A stretch of DNA of 41,891 nucleotides, from the NCBI RefSeq assembly GCF_002086275.1, contig NZ_MVHT01000059.1, positions 1-41,891 on the forward strand. The letters run 5' to 3'. The stretch is from Mycobacterium intermedium. Lineage in GTDB: Bacteria > Actinomycetota > Actinomycetes > Mycobacteriales > Mycobacteriaceae. The notes below the pieces were generated by a model. That model had not been told where the DNA came from and searched no databases. It saw only the letters and a program-made list of their open reading frames with translations. Positions 40,419-41,891 of the stretch are shown piece after piece. A program made the position numbers and the translations under genes. Every line of letters begins with the position of its first letter. Position 1 is the first letter of the stretch.

Positions 40419-41291
40419 TCAGCTTCCTAATGCCAGAGCGATCGCCACCGCGATGGCCCACACGATCATCGCCAGCCCGGTGTCACGCAACACCGGGATC
40501 AGTTCCGGGCCGCCGCGTCCGGAACGCACCGGTGCCGCCGCCCGCACGGCAAGTGGCGTGGCTATCAGCCCCGCCGCGCACCACGGCGTCGCCAACATCA
40601 ACACCAACGTCAAGACCCCCGCGGTAGCCAGCAGCGCCTGGTACAGCAGTCGGGTGCGGGCGTCTCCCAGTCGTACCGCCAGGGTGATCTTCCCCGACAC
40701 CGCGTCGGTCGGGATGTCGCGCAGATTGTTGGCCACCAACACCGACGACGACAGCGCACCGATCGCCACCGCGAGCACCAGGCCCACCCAGTCGACCCGT
40801 AACGCCTGCGTGTACTGGGTGCCGAGCACGGCGACCAGGCCGAAGAAGACGAACACCGCGACCTCGCCGAAACCGGAATAGCCGTACGGCTTGGAGCCTC
40901 CCGTGTACAGCCAGGCCCCGGCGATGCAGATGCCGCCGACCGCGATCAGCCACGGCGCGCTGACCAGCGACAGCGCCAGCCCGGCCGCCGCGCCTACGAG
41001 GAGAAACACCACCGCGGCGGTGAGCACGGCGCGCGGTGTCGCCAACCGTGATCCCACCAACCTGACCGGGCCGGCCCGGTCATCGTCGGTGCCGCGGATG
41101 CCGTCGGAGTAGTCGTTGGCGTAGTTGACCCCGATGATCATCGCCAGCGCGACGACCAGCGCCAGCAGCGCCTTCCACCACACGGCGGCGTGCAGCCAGG
41201 CCGCCGCGCCGGTGCCGGCGACCACGGGCGCGACCGCGTTCGGCAGGGTGCGTGGGCGGGCGCCGGCGATCCACTGCGCGAAACTGGCCAC
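40419..41291 (-). CDS. menA: 1,4-dihydroxy-2-naphthoate prenyltransferase
   Basis: 290 residues from GTG 41289-41291, which gives the family N-terminus ASFAQWIAGARPRTLPNA; a TTG start at 41327 would add 12 residues. UbiA-type prenyltransferase with the Asp-rich motifs NYANDYSDG and NNLRDIPTD and about eight membrane helices (for example VVWWKALLALVVALAMIIG, AVFVFFGLVAVLGTQ). Attaches a polyprenyl chain to dihydroxynaphthoate in menaquinone synthesis, the sole quinone of mycobacteria. A PE_PGRS gene ends 41 bases upstream on the same strand. Confidence 0.93.
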   Translation of the reverse strand: MASFAQWIAGARPRTLPNAVAPVVAGTGAAAWLHAAVWWKALLALVVALAMIIGVNYANDYSDGIRGTDDDRAGPVRLVGSRLATPRAVLTAAVVFLLVGAAAGLALSLVSAPWLIAVGGICIAGAWLYTGGSKPYGYSGFGEVAVFVFFGLVAVLGTQYTQALRVDWVGLVLAVAIGALSSSVLVANNLRDIPTDAVSGKITLAVRLGDARTRLLYQALLATAGVLTLVLMLATPWCAAGLIATPLAVRAAAPVRSGRGGPELIPVLRDTGLAMIVWAIAVAIALALGS

Positions 41292-41332
41292 CAGGGCATC
41301 CTGCCGGTGCAGGGTGCACGCGATCAAACTCG

Positions 41333-41891
41333 CTACGGTGTGCCCTTGGCGCCGGGTGAGCCGGGGGGTGTGCCCGCGCCACCCGATCCACCCTTACCGC
41401 CAAAGCCGGAAGGCTCATCGCTGTAGTTGCGACCGTCGCCGCCGTCGCCGCCGTTACCGCCAGCGCCGGTGGTGGCGTCCCCGCCGTCCCCGCCGTTGCC
41501 GCCGAAGGCTGTTCCCGTGGCAATTCGCCCCTCGCCGCCTTTGCCGCCGTTGCCGCCGCTGCCGGTGCCGGTGGCCACGCCGCCAGCGCCGCCGTTGCCG
41601 CCGATCGCGTTTCCTAGCCCCAAGGTGCTGGCCCCGCCGCCAGCGCCGCCGTTGCCGCCGCCGGTGGTTCCCGTGCCGCCGGCGCCGCCGTCGGCGCCGA
41701 CTGCGTCGATCGTCGAGAAACTATTGGCGATGCGCGCCCAGCCGCCGTCGCCGCCGTTGCCGCCGTTGCCGGCTGTGCCAGTGCCGCCCTGCCCACCGAT
41801 GCCGGCTGTGACGTGCGTGGTTTGTCCGGTGGTGGTAGCAGAGCCGCCGACTCCGCCGTTGCCGCCGATGGCGCCGTCCCCACCGGCACCG
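41333..41891 (-). CDS. PE_PGRS-family protein, C-terminal part (continues past the window end)
   Basis: The minus-strand frame is open from the TAG at 41333-41335 to the window edge at 41891, about 185 codons. The product is dominated by Gly-Gly-x and GGNGGAGG units (GGNGG, GGDGG, GGAGGGAST), the hallmark of PGRS repeats, and ends GTPPGSPGAKGTP. The PE domain would lie beyond the window. No stop interrupts the frame, so the truncation is only by the window. Presence of PGRS genes suggests a relative of the M. tuberculosis/M. kansasii/M. marinum group. In M. tuberculosis PE_PGRS6 sits on the other side of fabH; here the gene lies beyond menA. Confidence 0.85.
   Translation of the reverse strand, partial: GAGGDGAIGGNGGVGGSATTTGQTTHVTAGIGGQGGTGTAGNGGNGGDGGWARIANSFSTIDAVGADGGAGGTGTTGGGNGGAGGGASTLGLGNAIGGNGGAGGVATGTGSGGNGGKGGEGRIATGTAFGGNGGDGGDATTGAGGNGGDGGDGRNYSDEPSGFGGKGGSGGAGTPPGSPGAKGTP

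Noticed and set aside
41614..41889. Second minus-strand frame in the PGRS region
   Set aside because: PGRS DNA is open in several frames because of GCC/CCG repeats; the frame ending at 41333 gives the Gly-Gly-x protein.
41400..41891. Possible tandem-repeat or CRISPR-like array
   Set aside because: The irregular GCCGCCGTT units have no constant repeat/spacer pattern and encode PGRS glycine repeats.

Overview
The window is chromosomal DNA from a slow-growing Mycobacterium. It is GC-rich, many genes start with GTG, and neighbouring stops and starts often overlap (ATGA, GTGA, TGATG). Several genes are typical of mycobacteria: mycolic-acid genes (cmaA2, hadD, fabH), the 33-residue ribosomal protein bS22, a Ppx/GppA pair region, an OprA-type STAS protein and a PE_PGRS C-terminal region. 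From memory, gene order follows M. tuberculosis H37Rv from about Rv0493c to Rv0534c. Several H37Rv genes (mmpS2-mmpL2, Rv0515, Rv0520-Rv0521, PE_PGRS6) are missing at their expected places, and other genes are present instead, so this is a non-tuberculosis mycobacterium. The species cannot be named from the sequence alone.

Layout. 1-8.2 kb: an Rv0493c-like gene divergent from a FadR-type GntR regulator, with a palindromic operator between them; a convergent cysteine-rich Rv0495c-like gene; then a + strand run of ppx1, a membrane protein, a TIM-barrel protein, a hotdog thioesterase, proC, a small HTH protein and bS22. 8.2-13 kb: galE2-like and acyltransferase genes (+), a TRIT-like terminator, then cmaA2, hadD and serB1 (-). 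13-19.3 kb: a thioredoxin-fold protein, the heme genes hemA-hemC-hemD-hemB and two small membrane proteins. 19.3-25.4 kb: the STAS protein and an envelope-acylation neighbourhood (acyltransferase-3, SGNH hydrolase, a fused AT3-SGNH protein, a Tat-exported esterase and a 38-residue membrane peptide). 25.5-31.2 kb: an accessory metabolic block with orphan ssuD, an APC permease, and a - strand operon of a 45-codon ORF, two Ddn-like F420 proteins, a D-tartrate-dehydratase-like enzyme and a PanE-family reductase. 31.2-37.3 kb: hemL, a histidine phosphatase and a complete System II cytochrome c maturation operon (TlpA-like, CcdA, ResB, CcsA). 37.3-41.9 kb: a MinD-like ATPase, two small membrane proteins, fabH, menA and the 3' part of a PE_PGRS gene.

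Functionally, the two heme blocks make heme by the C5 (glutamyl-tRNA) route and deliver it to apocytochrome c. The mycolic and envelope genes (hadD, cmaA2, fabH, AT3/SGNH proteins) shape the cell wall, and menA supplies menaquinone.

The most interesting items are the tartrate/F420/PanE operon, the O-acylation cluster with its unannotated 38-residue peptide, three hairpins that share a GCAGACGCAAA core (one a perfect 24-bp inverted repeat inside the cytochrome c operon), the GalE2 protein lacking the YxxxK catalytic pair, and several palindromes in promoter regions. No CRISPR array, tRNA, rRNA or insertion sequence was seen. No gene-free stretch exceeds 300 bases; bases 1-39 hold nothing I can name.
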